From Bacteroidales bacterium (lineage in GTDB: Bacteria > Bacteroidota > Bacteroidia > Bacteroidales > UBA932), in contig VSOK01000038.1 of assembly GCA_009774765.1 (NCBI GenBank), forward strand, positions 1-25,025: a stretch of DNA of 25,025 nt. The letters run 5' to 3'. Positions 8,261-17,839 of the stretch are shown here, in pieces (position 1 is the first letter of the stretch; the number at the start of each line of letters is the position of its first letter). The notes under the pieces were generated by a model, which worked only from the letters and a program-made list of their open reading frames with translations, had not been told where the DNA came from and did not search any database. A program made the translations under genes and the position numbers.

Positions 8261-10432
8261 TTATTCGAATGAGATTGCGAAACCTCCTCCTCGTGCGCAG
8301 TCTATTGAAAGCGTATCCTCAGAAGTTACATCTTTTGTATAGATGGTGTATGCCTGCGGATTTGTCTGATAGTCGGTATCCGCTGCATCCGCATAAATCT
8401 TCGCCGTATATGTCCTGTCTTTTTCAAGAAAATCAAGAGGGAATTCAAGGGTGCGCCTGTTCTCGTCAGTTACGCCTCCGACAAACCACAGGCCGCTCTC
8501 TTTTGCCTTTCGTGCCACCACCACATAGTCACCTGGCTCAGCAAGCAGGTAGCGGCTTTCGCTCCAGTCCACGGCCACGTCCTTGATGAACTGGAATGCG
8601 TCCATATAGGCCTCGTAGTGCTCCGGAAGGTCGGCCGCCATCTGCAGAGGCGAGTATAGAGTCATATAGAGTGCCATCTGGTTGCACAGGGTGGAGTTGA
8701 CATGCGACTTGTTGTTCGGGTTGAGCTTCTCCACATCCATCATGAATATTCCAGGAGTATAGTCCATAGGACCGCCGTTAAGACGTGTGAACGGCAGGAT
8801 GGTCACATGGTGAGGCTTCGTGCCACCGAAAGCCTGGTATTCCGTTCCTCGTGCGGACTCGTTGCCGATGAGGTTGGGATATGTCCTGCAGAGTCCTGTA
8901 GGGCGCACCGCCTCGTGGGCATTGACCATGATCTTGTGGTCGGCAGCTTTTTTCAGGGCATGCAGATAATGGTTTACCATCCACTGTCCGTAATGGTGCT
9001 CTCCGCGTGGGATGATGTCGCCGACATATCCGCTTTTCACGGAATTGTATCCATATTTGTTCATAAGGTCGTATGCCGCATCCAGATGACGCTCGTAGTT
9101 GCGTACGGAAGACGATGTCTCGTGGTGCATCATCAGTCTTACGCCTTTTGAGTGCGCGTAGTCATTCAGGGCCTTGATGTCAAAGTCCGGATAAGGTGTG
9201 ACGAAATCGAAAACATAGTCCTTGGTGAAACCGAACCAGTCTTCCCATCCCTCGTTCCATCCTTCCACCAGCACCTGGTCGAATCCATGCTCTGCGGCGA
9301 AGTCGATGTAACGGCGCACGTTCTCGTTGTTCGCTCCATGTATCCCGTTGGGCTGAAGTTTGCTGTAGTCTGTCTCGCCGAGCTTCACCGAATTTATGTC
9401 CGCGTATGCCCAGCTGCTCTTTCCCGTGATCATCTCCCACCATACTCCGACATATTTTACCGGGCGTATCCAGGACACGTCCTCGTATGCGCACGGGTCA
9501 TTCAGGTTCAGCACAAGGCGTGACGACAGGATTTCACGGGCGTCGTCGCTCACCTGCACAGTGCGCCAAGGCGTGTGACAAGGAGTCTGCATATATGCCA
9601 TATAGCCGTTTACGTCAGGTGTAAGATGAGAAGTGAACACCATATTCCTGTCGTCCAGGTCAAGGTGCATACATGAATAGTCTTCGAGAGCCGCTTCGTG
9701 GATATTGATATACAGCCCGTCATCCGTCTTCATCTGAAGTGAGGTCTGCACTCCGGTGGCGGAGAACGGAGTCTGTGACGAATTTGGAGTTATGGCCTGC
9801 TGCATAAGTCCGCGTATCTCTGACAGCCTTGACTCAACATAGTCATACTCCTGGGTGTCATAGTCTCCAGGGATCCAGAAAGCTTTGTGGTCACCTGCCA
9901 TCGCGAACTGGGTAAGCTCATTGGTTATGACGAAATATTGAAGGTTTTTCTGCTCCGGGAATTCATATCTGAAGCCGAGCCCGTCATTGTATAGCCTGAA
10001 CCTTATTGTCATCACCCTGTCTGAAGCTGTCTGCCTAAGAGTCACGGCAAGTTCGTTGTAATGGTTGCGGATTTCAGATTCCTCTCCCCATACAGGCTCC
10101 CAGGTCTCGTCGAATGTGCCACGCTCGGCATTTTCCATAACGAACCCTTCGTGGAACTGGACAGGTGTGCCGTCCTTCCCCTTTTCTATTTCAGCCCCGA
10201 ATACGAGCTGAGGCTTTTCACCCCTGAACTCGAATCCCAGACCGCTCGGCAGTATCGTGCTCTTTCCTTTGTAGTCGAGGGAATATCGGGGAGCACCGCC
10301 TTCTGTCAATTCAAAGCGCATTTCAAGGTTCCCGTCAGGCGATTTCAAGGTTTCTGTCGCTATAGGCGTCCTGCTGCCTGATGTGCATCCGGCCAGCAGA
10401 GCGAAAGCTGCCGCAAAAAGTATATTTTTCAT
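8261..10432 (-). CDS. susB: GH97 alpha-glucosidase, SusB-like
   Basis: 723 residues, close to the 738 of Bacteroides thetaiotaomicron SusB. The signal peptide ends in the lipobox LLAGC (Cys16). The N-terminal beta-supersandwich is followed by a TIM barrel (KYVGVWWEM, QVLVEGWNEGWEDW). Glu438 (MMHHETSSS), Glu507 (NAHEAVRPTG) and Glu531 (ARGTEYQAF) align by motif with SusB Glu439, Glu508 and Glu532. In SusB the first two act as general base and the last as general acid. Glutamates at the base positions predict the inverting alpha-glucoside-cleaving branch rather than the retaining GH97 alpha-galactosidases. Residues after Cys16 (TSGSRTP) lack acids, which suits a periplasmic position. It is the last gene of the operon, 5 bases after the SusA-like gene. 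Confidence 0.93.
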   Translation of the reverse strand: MKNILFAAAFALLAGCTSGSRTPIATETLKSPDGNLEMRFELTEGGAPRYSLDYKGKSTILPSGLGFEFRGEKPQLVFGAEIEKGKDGTPVQFHEGFVMENAERGTFDETWEPVWGEESEIRNHYNELAVTLRQTASDRVMTIRFRLYNDGLGFRYEFPEQKNLQYFVITNELTQFAMAGDHKAFWIPGDYDTQEYDYVESRLSEIRGLMQQAITPNSSQTPFSATGVQTSLQMKTDDGLYINIHEAALEDYSCMHLDLDDRNMVFTSHLTPDVNGYMAYMQTPCHTPWRTVQVSDDAREILSSRLVLNLNDPCAYEDVSWIRPVKYVGVWWEMITGKSSWAYADINSVKLGETDYSKLQPNGIHGANNENVRRYIDFAAEHGFDQVLVEGWNEGWEDWFGFTKDYVFDFVTPYPDFDIKALNDYAHSKGVRLMMHHETSSSVRNYERHLDAAYDLMNKYGYNSVKSGYVGDIIPRGEHHYGQWMVNHYLHALKKAADHKIMVNAHEAVRPTGLCRTYPNLIGNESARGTEYQAFGGTKPHHVTILPFTRLNGGPMDYTPGIFMMDVEKLNPNNKSHVNSTLCNQMALYMTLYSPLQMAADLPEHYEAYMDAFQFIKDVAVDWSESRYLLAEPGDYVVVARKAKESGLWFVGGVTDENRRTLEFPLDFLEKDRTYTAKIYADAADTDYQTNPQAYTIYTKDVTSEDTLSIDCARGGGFAISFE

Positions 10433-10437
10433 TATTA

Positions 10438-12393
10438 TTATCTTTTGAATTCTACAATAAGTACCTGTCTCGGGCCTACTGTGGTCTTGTCGGAAATTTC
10501 CACAGATTCCCCTGTCATAACGTTGCGCCCGTCCTTCAGGCCTGATGTCATTTCATCATAATATGTCCACGGTATGTTTTTCTTTCCGCGTGAATTGTTG
10601 ACAAATACAAATACTGCATCGGTGTCGTCATACCGGAAATATGCGTATGTGTTGTTTCTTGACAGGAAATGAAGAGTCTTGCCGTCGTGGATGACTTTCT
10701 TGTCCTTTCTCCACTGGAACAGACGGCTTGTATAGTCAAACAGTTCCGCGCTCTGTCCTTTCTTCATCTCTTTACCGTCGGTGTTGACAGATGCCTCCTT
10801 ACGCCCTTCAGCCGTAAACAGGTTTATCTGATCGCCTTCCCATCCTCCTGGGAAATCGACGCGGAGACCGCCGTGCCCCTGCGCTCTGTCTCTGGAGAGG
10901 AACATCATTTCATCCCCGGCGAATATCTGAGGGATACCTCTTATGGTCGCCATAAGGGCCATGACGATTTTCAGCCTTTCAGGATTGCCCCTCAGCACGT
11001 CTCCGATACGGTCGGTGTCGTGGTTGCCAGGGAAAATCATCATATTTGACAGGTCGTGATAGACGAAATCGTGTGACAGGCAGTCATATATGCGTGTCAT
11101 ACCTTCGCCCCATCCAGCGGAGTCCGTCGGCACGCCTCTGCATATCGCCTCCTGAAGAGGGAAATCCATAATGGATGGCAGGTTGGAGTTGAATCCGTCC
11201 TTGTTGCCGTTGTCCGCCTGCCAGTAGGCCAGCTGAGGGATTGATGAAGTCCAGCATTCGCCGACTATATTGATGTCAGGATATTCTGCCCTGACTGCGG
11301 CGCACCATTCACTCATAGGATTCTTTTCGTTGTATGGATATGTATCTACGCGAAGGCCGTCAAGTCCTGCATATTCTATCCACCATATTGCCCACTGCTT
11401 GAAGTATTGGAGGGTATACGGATTGTCAAGGTTCATATCAGGCATAGAAGGTACGAACCATCCGCTTTCCTGATAGTAGAGGTCTTTGGCTGATGCGTTC
11501 GGATCCATATTCGTGGAGAAGCAGACATTTGTTCCGGTATATTCAGGGAACCGGTGGATCCAGTCTTCAAAAGGAAAATCTTCCATCCACCAGTGCTCCG
11601 TTCCGCAATGGTTTGTCACTATGTCCATTATGACCTTCAGGTCTTTGTCATGAGCCTTGTCCACAAATTCACGGTAAAGCTCGTTGGATCCGAAGCGAGG
11701 GTCTATGTGATAGTAGTCGGAGCAGGCATAGCCGTGGTATGATCCGTCGGGTGCATTGTCCTCCAGAAGGGGAGTGCACCATATTGCGGTCGCCCCCAGG
11801 TCTGAGATATAGTCCAGATGGTCTATGATTCCACGTATGTCCCCTCCGTGGCGTCCGAAGAATGCGGACCTGTCTGCTTTTTCCGCCATACTTTCAACTG
11901 AATCGTTTGACGGGTCTCCGTTTGCGAAGCGGTCAGGCATGATCAGATATATCATATCGGCAGTGGTAAAGCTTCCTCTGTCCGCGGAGCCGTCACGACG
12001 CTCGTCTATCCTATACGGATATTTGAAGCTTTCACCGTCTTTGCTGAATATGAGGTAGTATGTTCCTGGAGTGGCGGAAAGTCTGATGTCGAGGTCTACG
12101 AAAAGATAGTTCGGACTGTCGGCTCTGTGGACCTTCTTTATGCTTACTCCTGAGGATTTGGGACATTCCCCGTTGTCTGATACCGGTCCTTTGACCGTGA
12201 TTTCATATTCTGAGATTCCTTCACCGTTGACCATTATCTGAAGAGGGGTCTTCATACCCACCCACCATGAAAGCGGTTCTACGTGTGAGATTTCGTCAGT
12301 GACGTCTTTTGTTGACGTAGGGTCAAAAGACGGTTGCTGTGCGCAGGATACAGCCCCTGCTGCTACAAGTGTCATAATTATATTTTTCAGCAT
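10438..12393 (-). CDS. susA: SusA-like GH13 neopullulanase/cyclomaltodextrinase
   Basis: 651 residues; lipobox-like GAVSC gives Cys17. Residues of about 36-135 are a cyclomaltodextrinase-type N-terminal beta domain (EPLSWWVGMKTPLQIMVNG). The GH13 barrel follows (MIYLIMPDRFANGDPSND, DYISDLGATAIWCTPL, VIMDIVTNH). Expected catalytic residues are Asp350 (GLRVDTYPY, nucleophile), Glu379 (IVGECWTS, acid/base) and Asp459 (FPGNHDTDR, transition-state stabiliser). The last 85 residues form a beta domain ending LIVEFKR. This architecture is that of SusA, which cuts imported maltooligosaccharides in the periplasm. Residues after Cys17 (AQQPSF) contain no early acids, so periplasmic retention is expected. 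It lies 25 bases after the upstream GH13 stop. Confidence 0.9.
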   Translation of the reverse strand: MLKNIIMTLVAAGAVSCAQQPSFDPTSTKDVTDEISHVEPLSWWVGMKTPLQIMVNGEGISEYEITVKGPVSDNGECPKSSGVSIKKVHRADSPNYLFVDLDIRLSATPGTYYLIFSKDGESFKYPYRIDERRDGSADRGSFTTADMIYLIMPDRFANGDPSNDSVESMAEKADRSAFFGRHGGDIRGIIDHLDYISDLGATAIWCTPLLEDNAPDGSYHGYACSDYYHIDPRFGSNELYREFVDKAHDKDLKVIMDIVTNHCGTEHWWMEDFPFEDWIHRFPEYTGTNVCFSTNMDPNASAKDLYYQESGWFVPSMPDMNLDNPYTLQYFKQWAIWWIEYAGLDGLRVDTYPYNEKNPMSEWCAAVRAEYPDINIVGECWTSSIPQLAYWQADNGNKDGFNSNLPSIMDFPLQEAICRGVPTDSAGWGEGMTRIYDCLSHDFVYHDLSNMMIFPGNHDTDRIGDVLRGNPERLKIVMALMATIRGIPQIFAGDEMMFLSRDRAQGHGGLRVDFPGGWEGDQINLFTAEGRKEASVNTDGKEMKKGQSAELFDYTSRLFQWRKDKKVIHDGKTLHFLSRNNTYAYFRYDDTDAVFVFVNNSRGKKNIPWTYYDEMTSGLKDGRNVMTGESVEISDKTTVGPRQVLIVEFKR

Positions 12394-12418
12394 AGATCAG
12401 AATGTAAATATAAGATTT

Positions 12419-13642
12419 TTACTCGACATCGATATTGTAGTCCCACGGGGCGGCAAGGTGAACGGATACCGTAACCTTGTTGCCCGGCAATGTGCGCGAG
12501 AACACGAACATATCATTTTCCGTGGAGATGATCTCGAACGCCCCTCCCTTTTCTCCCGCAGCGAGGGCCGGATTGTCGTGGCGGAGCTTCACGAGCCATT
12601 TGTAGAAATCGGTATATCCGTTATTCTCCCAAGCCGGGACAGGGTCTTTCTCAAAGAACTCGAACCTTCTGTTCCATCCCATTTCCTGTCCGGTATAAAT
12701 CAGCGGCTGACCGTTGGGAAGAGTGAAAGTAAGCACGGCCATCGCCTTGGCTGCATCTCCCATCCTCTCGAACTCTGTACCTGCCCACGAGTTCTCGTCG
12801 TGGTTGGAAGTGAACATGAGTCGGAATGCCTCGGCAGGATTCTTTTCCGCATCTGCCGCGACATATTCTGCAAGCTCCTTCGCGCCTTTCTTTCCCTGGG
12901 CTATGTCGTTCAGAAGATGATGCAGAACCCATGCGTATGAGGCGTCGAATGCGTCCTTGTGCAGGCCCGGGTCTTCTCCCTCCGCAAGCATATAGATTCC
13001 GGGATAGTCTGCCCTGAGTCCGGATATTGTCTCCCTCCAGAACTCTACCGGCACTTCGCAGGCCATATCGCAGCGGAAACCGTCCACTCCTTTGTCGAGC
13101 CAGAATCTCATAGCCTTGTCCTGGGCCTTCCATACGTCCTTATTGTCATAGTTGAGGGCGGCTATGTCAGTCCAGTCGTATTCCACGACGGTGTTTCCTA
13201 GACTGTCCCTTTCGTACCAGTCGGCAGGGCATTCGTATATCCATTTCGCGTCCGGTGAAGTGTGGTTGGCCACCCAGTCGAGGATGACTTTGAATCCGTC
13301 CTTGTGGGCCGCTTTCAGAAAGTTCTCGAAATCAGTCATATTGCCGAATTCAGGATTGACCGCGCAATAGTCTGAAATTGCATAGTATGACCCGAGGGTC
13401 CCTTTGCGCTCCTTTACTCCGATAGGGTAGACGGGCATAAGCCAGATGATGTCCACTCCGAGTTCCTTGAGGCGCGGCAGTTCAGCCTGTGCTGCCGCGA
13501 AAGTGCCTTCAGGTGTGTACTGGCGTATGTTCATTTCATACACCACCGCATCGTAGGTCCACTCCGGGTGGACGCTCTCCTGCTTCGGTGTGCAGGAGAA
13601 TGCAGCTATGACAGCCGCTATGCCTGATATTATCCTTTTCAT
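12419..13642 (-). CDS. Small single-domain GH13 alpha-amylase-family lipoprotein
   Basis: 407 residues, close to a bare catalytic barrel with a short signal peptide ending AAFSC (Cys17). Barrel motifs are YEMNIRQYTPEGTF, LKELGVDIIWLMPVYPIG and VILDWVANHTS. The catalytic set is complete: Asp192 (DGFRCDMA), Glu221 (MLAEGED) and Asp282 (TSNHDENS). There is no starch-binding module or large N-terminal domain. After Cys17 comes TPKQES with the first acid at +5, so the surface export signal is weak and a periplasmic location is more likely. It probably works on short maltooligosaccharides; subfamily and exact bond specificity cannot be read here. It lies 40 bases after the upstream GH13 stop. Confidence 0.9.
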   Translation of the reverse strand: MKRIISGIAAVIAAFSCTPKQESVHPEWTYDAVVYEMNIRQYTPEGTFAAAQAELPRLKELGVDIIWLMPVYPIGVKERKGTLGSYYAISDYCAVNPEFGNMTDFENFLKAAHKDGFKVILDWVANHTSPDAKWIYECPADWYERDSLGNTVVEYDWTDIAALNYDNKDVWKAQDKAMRFWLDKGVDGFRCDMACEVPVEFWRETISGLRADYPGIYMLAEGEDPGLHKDAFDASYAWVLHHLLNDIAQGKKGAKELAEYVAADAEKNPAEAFRLMFTSNHDENSWAGTEFERMGDAAKAMAVLTFTLPNGQPLIYTGQEMGWNRRFEFFEKDPVPAWENNGYTDFYKWLVKLRHDNPALAAGEKGGAFEIISTENDMFVFSRTLPGNKVTVSVHLAAPWDYNIDVE

Positions 13643-13682
13643 ATTCTATGTGTTTGAGATACCGTCTGATATGTCGGTCATG

Positions 13683-16244
13683 TTAAAAGTTCACCAACAG
13701 TTTATACTCGGCTGCTTCCATCCCCGTGAATGTAATGCTGCCTCCTGTTACCGTATATGTTTCGGAACCGTTGAAATAGTTCCTCCAGTTTCCGTCCGCC
13801 GGCATGCTTACCGTTATGTCGTTGGCCTTGGTGTCGAAATTTCCGACCACTACGAATGACTTTGCTCCCGAGGTGCATGTGATGCTTCGTCCTGACGCCC
13901 ATGCCGAAGCTCCTACCTTCCAGGAGAATGCTGCCTCCTCGTCGAAGAATTCCGGGTTTTCCGAGCGGAATCCGAGCAAGTCGGAGTATGTGTCGTACAG
14001 GGCTTTCCTTTCAGGGACTTCAAGATACTCCCAGTGAAGAGGTTTCTTGCCTGTACGTCCTCCTTCTTCGATGGATATGTCGTATCCGTATTCTCCGAAC
14101 TGCCATATCATCTTCGGTCCAGGAACGGTGAGGAAGAACGCGGCGTTCAATGAAGCCCTCTTCATCCTGGCTGCGATATTGCCTTTGACACCGCCTGCTC
14201 CGTATTCTCCTGATTTGAATGCGTTCCTTTCCTCGTCATGACTTTCCATGAATCCGACATAGGAGCCGAAAGGCATGCCGTTGGTTCCTGTCCATAGACC
14301 GGAGAAGTCGCTGTCCGCGCTGTGTCCCATTGCTGACTGACAATATGCATTGTTGAGATTGCGCCATACCTTCATACCGTCCTGTGCCAACGCCTTTTCC
14401 TCCTTGTCTTCGCAGAAATGCTCAAGAATGACGACTGCGTCAGGGTTGACGGCCTTTATGGTCGCGTTATAGTCTTTGAGTATGTCAATGCGTGACTGGT
14501 CGTATCCCGAAGCGGTCGCTTCCGTGCTCGGGGTGTTCGTGAATCCTTTTGTGAGGTCGAATCTGAAACCGTCCACCTTGTATTCGGTCAGAAGGTATTC
14601 GAGATTTCTCTTCACATGTTCCCTTGTGAGAGAAGATTCATGGTTCCAGTCGTGGAATACATTGTACGGATGCGGCGCATCCACATTGAACCACGGGTTG
14701 ACGGCAGAAGTCTTGCTGGATGAGGCGTCCCAGTAAAGTTTTGCCATCGTGTGCGCTCCTGTGGCCTGGTTGTAGACCACGTCCAAAAGCACCGCGATGC
14801 CTTGTCTGTGGCATTCGTCAATGAATTCCTTGTACATCTCCCTGGTGCCGTAGGCCTTGTCCATGGCGAAATATGAATTGGGGTTGTAGCCCCAGCTGTC
14901 GTTGCCGTCGAATTCCTGTACAGGCATGAGCTCTATGGCATTGATGCCGAGTTCCGTGAAATACCCTTCCCTAAGTTTCTCCATGGCTCCGTTGATGTCT
15001 CCGGTCGTTGAGAAGTCGCGGAAAAGCAGTTCATAGATTATGAGGTCGTTCCTGTCCTCTATCCTATAGTCAGTAATGTTCCAGTTGTAGTTGTCGCGGT
15101 TTATCTTGAAGGCTGACACATTGCCGTTGGTACTGGCCGGATATTCCCTTAAGCCAGGATATGTGGACGATGAGATCCACTTGTCGTCGCCGGAATAGAT
15201 TATTTCTGAATAAGGGTCGCTAAGCCTTTTGCCGCTTCCGTCCTTATTCCCAAGATAATACTGGAACATATATTCCTTGTCAGGGTCAATGTCCTCTAAA
15301 GTGTACCACCAACATCCTGATGCGTTGTCCCTTTTCATTATCGAGCCGGCACCGCGCTTCCAGTCGTTGAATTCTCCGATAAGCCATGCATAGTCGTGAT
15401 GGTTACCGTCAATGTCCTTGTCATATAGCACTAAAGTCACGGAATTGTCCTGGCAGTTTATGCCGTGGACCATTCCGGCCGGCACAGGCTCCTCTACCAC
15501 TGTGCCTGTGTCGAATGTGTATTTGTTGTCCGTTACCGCGAAGAAAGTGTCGTTGTTCACTCCCTTTTTGGTCCCGTCCGCATTCCTTGCGATTATGCCG
15601 ATGCTGCTGACGGAAATTTCTCCGGAATCAAACCATTCGCGAATGCTTGGCTCCAGAGCCAGTGCCCATACATTGTCATCGGCGACCTGCATCCTGCATT
15701 TGTCTATATTCTCGTCCCAGTCGGCTGGTACGCAGTTCCAAGTGTCACCGTCAACTATACCTATGTGTGCATAGACATCTCCGGTGTGTCCGTATAGCGG
15801 AGATGTACTGGAAGCCTTGAAGTAGATTGTGGCTGACTTGTCCGCGTCCATCTCGGCAGGTGTGTGGCTGAATCCTTCCGGTATGTCCAAGAGCCCCTTC
15901 TGAATAACATCCACAGTTACCGGCTTGCTTCCGTCGGCCGCTATGGTAAGGACGGTGCTTCGTTCTGTGCTCTCATCGTTCTTGGCTACGGTCACCGTTA
16001 CAGGGACAGATGCCGCATTCCCGGAAATCCTGTCAATGGTACACCATGATGCGTCCTCCGGTTTGGTTATAGTCCAGACATTGCCTGTGCTGTTCTTTAT
16101 GTTCAGTATCTCATAGCCTCCGGCAGAGTAGAATGAAAGTATATCATGATTTACGCTCAATGCACCATTTTCCGGTGTCTTGTCGATTTCCTTGCATGAC
16201 AATGCGAAGAAAAACAATAATAACAGATAAAGGGTTCGCTTCAT
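13683..16244 (-). CDS. Surface GH13 amylase/pullulanase-type lipoprotein with BACON domain
   Basis: ATG at 16244 is chosen over the ATG at 16265 because it begins directly with a signal peptide (MKRTLYLLLLFFFALSC, Cys17), giving 853 residues. Residues of about 28-118 are a BACON domain (LSFYSAGGYEILNIKN ... VDVIQKG). A further beta module follows to about 240, then an early-set CBM48-like domain at about 250-350 (YAWLIGEFNDWKRG). The GH13 core spans about 400-760 with LLDVVYN, Asp563 (DGFRFDLTKGF), Glu608 (VVILEHFCED) and Asp670 (MESHDEERN). A beta domain closes the protein. KEID after the cysteine fits surface export, so this is the functional counterpart of SusG, though its modular order differs. 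A hairpin lies between susE and this gene. Confidence 0.88.
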   Translation of the reverse strand: MKRTLYLLLLFFFALSCKEIDKTPENGALSVNHDILSFYSAGGYEILNIKNSTGNVWTITKPEDASWCTIDRISGNAASVPVTVTVAKNDESTERSTVLTIAADGSKPVTVDVIQKGLLDIPEGFSHTPAEMDADKSATIYFKASSTSPLYGHTGDVYAHIGIVDGDTWNCVPADWDENIDKCRMQVADDNVWALALEPSIREWFDSGEISVSSIGIIARNADGTKKGVNNDTFFAVTDNKYTFDTGTVVEEPVPAGMVHGINCQDNSVTLVLYDKDIDGNHHDYAWLIGEFNDWKRGAGSIMKRDNASGCWWYTLEDIDPDKEYMFQYYLGNKDGSGKRLSDPYSEIIYSGDDKWISSSTYPGLREYPASTNGNVSAFKINRDNYNWNITDYRIEDRNDLIIYELLFRDFSTTGDINGAMEKLREGYFTELGINAIELMPVQEFDGNDSWGYNPNSYFAMDKAYGTREMYKEFIDECHRQGIAVLLDVVYNQATGAHTMAKLYWDASSSKTSAVNPWFNVDAPHPYNVFHDWNHESSLTREHVKRNLEYLLTEYKVDGFRFDLTKGFTNTPSTEATASGYDQSRIDILKDYNATIKAVNPDAVVILEHFCEDKEEKALAQDGMKVWRNLNNAYCQSAMGHSADSDFSGLWTGTNGMPFGSYVGFMESHDEERNAFKSGEYGAGGVKGNIAARMKRASLNAAFFLTVPGPKMIWQFGEYGYDISIEEGGRTGKKPLHWEYLEVPERKALYDTYSDLLGFRSENPEFFDEEAAFSWKVGASAWASGRSITCTSGAKSFVVVGNFDTKANDITVSMPADGNWRNYFNGSETYTVTGGSITFTGMEAAEYKLLVNF

Positions 16245-16300
16245 AGATGATTGTGTAAATGGCAATCTGCGGACCTGTCAGAGTCAGCAGATTATAAAAC

Positions 16301-16334
16301 AAGAGTGGACGGCTTGTTACGGCCGTTCACTCTT
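16301..16334 (-). terminator. Hairpin in the susE-GH13 gap, possible internal terminator or attenuator
   Basis: AAGAGTGGACGGC at 16301-16313 pairs with 16322-16334 over 13 positions with one mismatch (G-T wobble on one strand), with an 8-base loop. On the minus strand the stem starts 11 bases after the susE stop and is followed by GTTTTATAAT, a T-rich tail. This is the only gap above 50 bases inside the operon. It could end part of the transcripts, or act as a stabilising 3' end for the upstream susCDE message. Which of these holds cannot be decided from sequence. Confidence 0.6.
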
Positions 16335-16345
16335 TATGGAATTTA

Positions 16346-17830
16346 TTAAAGTCCGGCAGGCTTCTGCCCTTGCGACATTATGTAGAACTTGTCCAATGAA
16401 GAGGCCAGATAGATATCGTAAGTGCCGTCGGTGACAACTTTAATGTTGCCGGAACCTTTGACAGCCGGATATTCCTGACCGATTTCAACGATCGTTCCGT
16501 CAGCGACGGTCTTTTCATTGCCCCACACGCCGTTTGTCCTGAACTTGAATTCATCGGTGGTGGTCAGCGCTACATCTGTAGCTACAAGCCATTCCCCGTC
16601 CTCTACAAGGACAATGTCGGCTCCGTCTGCCCAGTCGGTAATCGTCCCGACAAGTCCCCAGACATCCACAGTCGGCACTACAGGTTTTTCAGGCTGCTCG
16701 CCCGGGTCAGTCGCCTGATAGTCGTCTGCACTGAACTTGAATGTCATGTCATCAGGATTGTTCATGTTGACATAGACACGGTAGTTTCCTGCAGGGACTG
16801 ATATGTTGCCGCTGCCGTCAAGCTTGCCTTCCATCGCAGTGTCGGACTGTGATGTACCGTAGCTTTTGTCCCATCCCTGGTCAAGGCGGAATTTCAATCC
16901 TCCGTCAGCCGGTATCTCCACATCGGCAAAGAAACGCTGGCTCCCGTTGTCGTAATACATGAGGACGTCTCCGCCCCAGTTGTTGAAGTCGCCGATTACT
17001 CCGATGTAATCGAATGAAAGGATGTTGGTGAGCACAAGTGTGGACTTGTCGAACGACAGCTGATAGAAACGCTTGGCGTATGCGCTTACATTGCCGGAAC
17101 CGCCGTCGTCAATCAACTGGATTGTAGCGGCTTCTGCTTCAGGAGCCGGTGCGCCGTTGTCTATACCCCAGTTTCCGTTGTTCCAGTCTTTCGCACCTGT
17201 GATTTTGAAGCCGTTCTTGCCTTTCCACATGAAATCCACCATACCTGTGTATGTCACATCTGTTTCGGCATAGTCAAACAGCCTCAGTGCATTGTCGTGA
17301 TTCCAGCTGCAATAGTCTCCGATGGCATAGATTGCCGGATAGACAGGCTCGGAATCCGTGCATGTCACGTTCACCGGTATCGCGTTGGAGTAGTATTTCG
17401 GATATGTGCTTCCGATGGTCGCGCTTATGTGGAAATGCACGTCCGTGGCTACTCCTGCAACAAGTCCGAGGCCGCCTTTTTCTGCCGCCCTTGTCAAGGC
17501 GGTGTTCAAGGTCTGGTATGTTGTCAGATATGATGTTTCAGCTATACCTGAGAACAACACGACTTTGTCCTGTCCGCCCACTGATGCCTCTACGGAATAG
17601 TTGACCTGAGTCGGAACTCCGAAGTCGGCCGCATCCCAATTGAATGTCAGCTCCGTGTTGAGGTTTTCTCCGGACATTTCTATTTGTGCCGGAAGTTTTG
17701 AGAGAACGGGAGCGATTATCATGTCCGAATCCGGAGCGTAGGCCTGAGCCTTTTCCAGTTCTTCACAGCCGGACAGCAATACGGCAGCTCCAGCTATTCC
17801 TAATATATATCTGGTAAGTTTCATTTTCAT
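16346..17830 (-). CDS. susE: SusE/SusF-like surface starch-binding lipoprotein
   Basis: 494 residues with lipobox LLSGC (Cys22) and acidic EELEKA directly after it, which suits surface exposure. Residues of about 35-155 form the N-terminal SusE-type immunoglobulin-like domain (APVLSKLPAQIEMSGENLNTELTFNW). Three related modules follow, beginning near 167 (YAIGDYCSWN), 277 (IGVIGDFNNWGGD) and 390 (VWGLVGTITDWADGAD). Each has the G-W pattern of SusE/SusF carbohydrate-binding domains. B. thetaiotaomicron SusE has two such modules and SusF three, so this single gene matches SusF in module number but sits at the susE position. It binds starch without cutting it. It starts 9 bases after the susD stop. 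ATG at 17824 is an alternative start. Confidence 0.87.
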   Translation of the reverse strand: MKMKLTRYILGIAGAAVLLSGCEELEKAQAYAPDSDMIIAPVLSKLPAQIEMSGENLNTELTFNWDAADFGVPTQVNYSVEASVGGQDKVVLFSGIAETSYLTTYQTLNTALTRAAEKGGLGLVAGVATDVHFHISATIGSTYPKYYSNAIPVNVTCTDSEPVYPAIYAIGDYCSWNHDNALRLFDYAETDVTYTGMVDFMWKGKNGFKITGAKDWNNGNWGIDNGAPAPEAEAATIQLIDDGGSGNVSAYAKRFYQLSFDKSTLVLTNILSFDYIGVIGDFNNWGGDVLMYYDNGSQRFFADVEIPADGGLKFRLDQGWDKSYGTSQSDTAMEGKLDGSGNISVPAGNYRVYVNMNNPDDMTFKFSADDYQATDPGEQPEKPVVPTVDVWGLVGTITDWADGADIVLVEDGEWLVATDVALTTTDEFKFRTNGVWGNEKTVADGTIVEIGQEYPAVKGSGNIKVVTDGTYDIYLASSLDKFYIMSQGQKPAGL

Positions 17831-17839
17831 TGTTTTAAA

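Noticed and set aside
8158..8586. Plus-strand open frame of 142 codons across the terminator and GH97 3' end
   Set aside because: It is antisense to GH97 for most of its length, starts within a terminator hairpin, and shows no domain.
16245..16265. Upstream ATG of the BACON GH13 (seven extra residues MPFTQSS)
   Set aside because: It would place polar residues before a complete lipoprotein signal peptide that starts with MKRT at 16244.
16264..16293. Short inverted repeat AATCTGC/GCAGATT next to the internal hairpin
   Set aside because: Seven base pairs with a 16-base loop is too weak to claim as a separate site.
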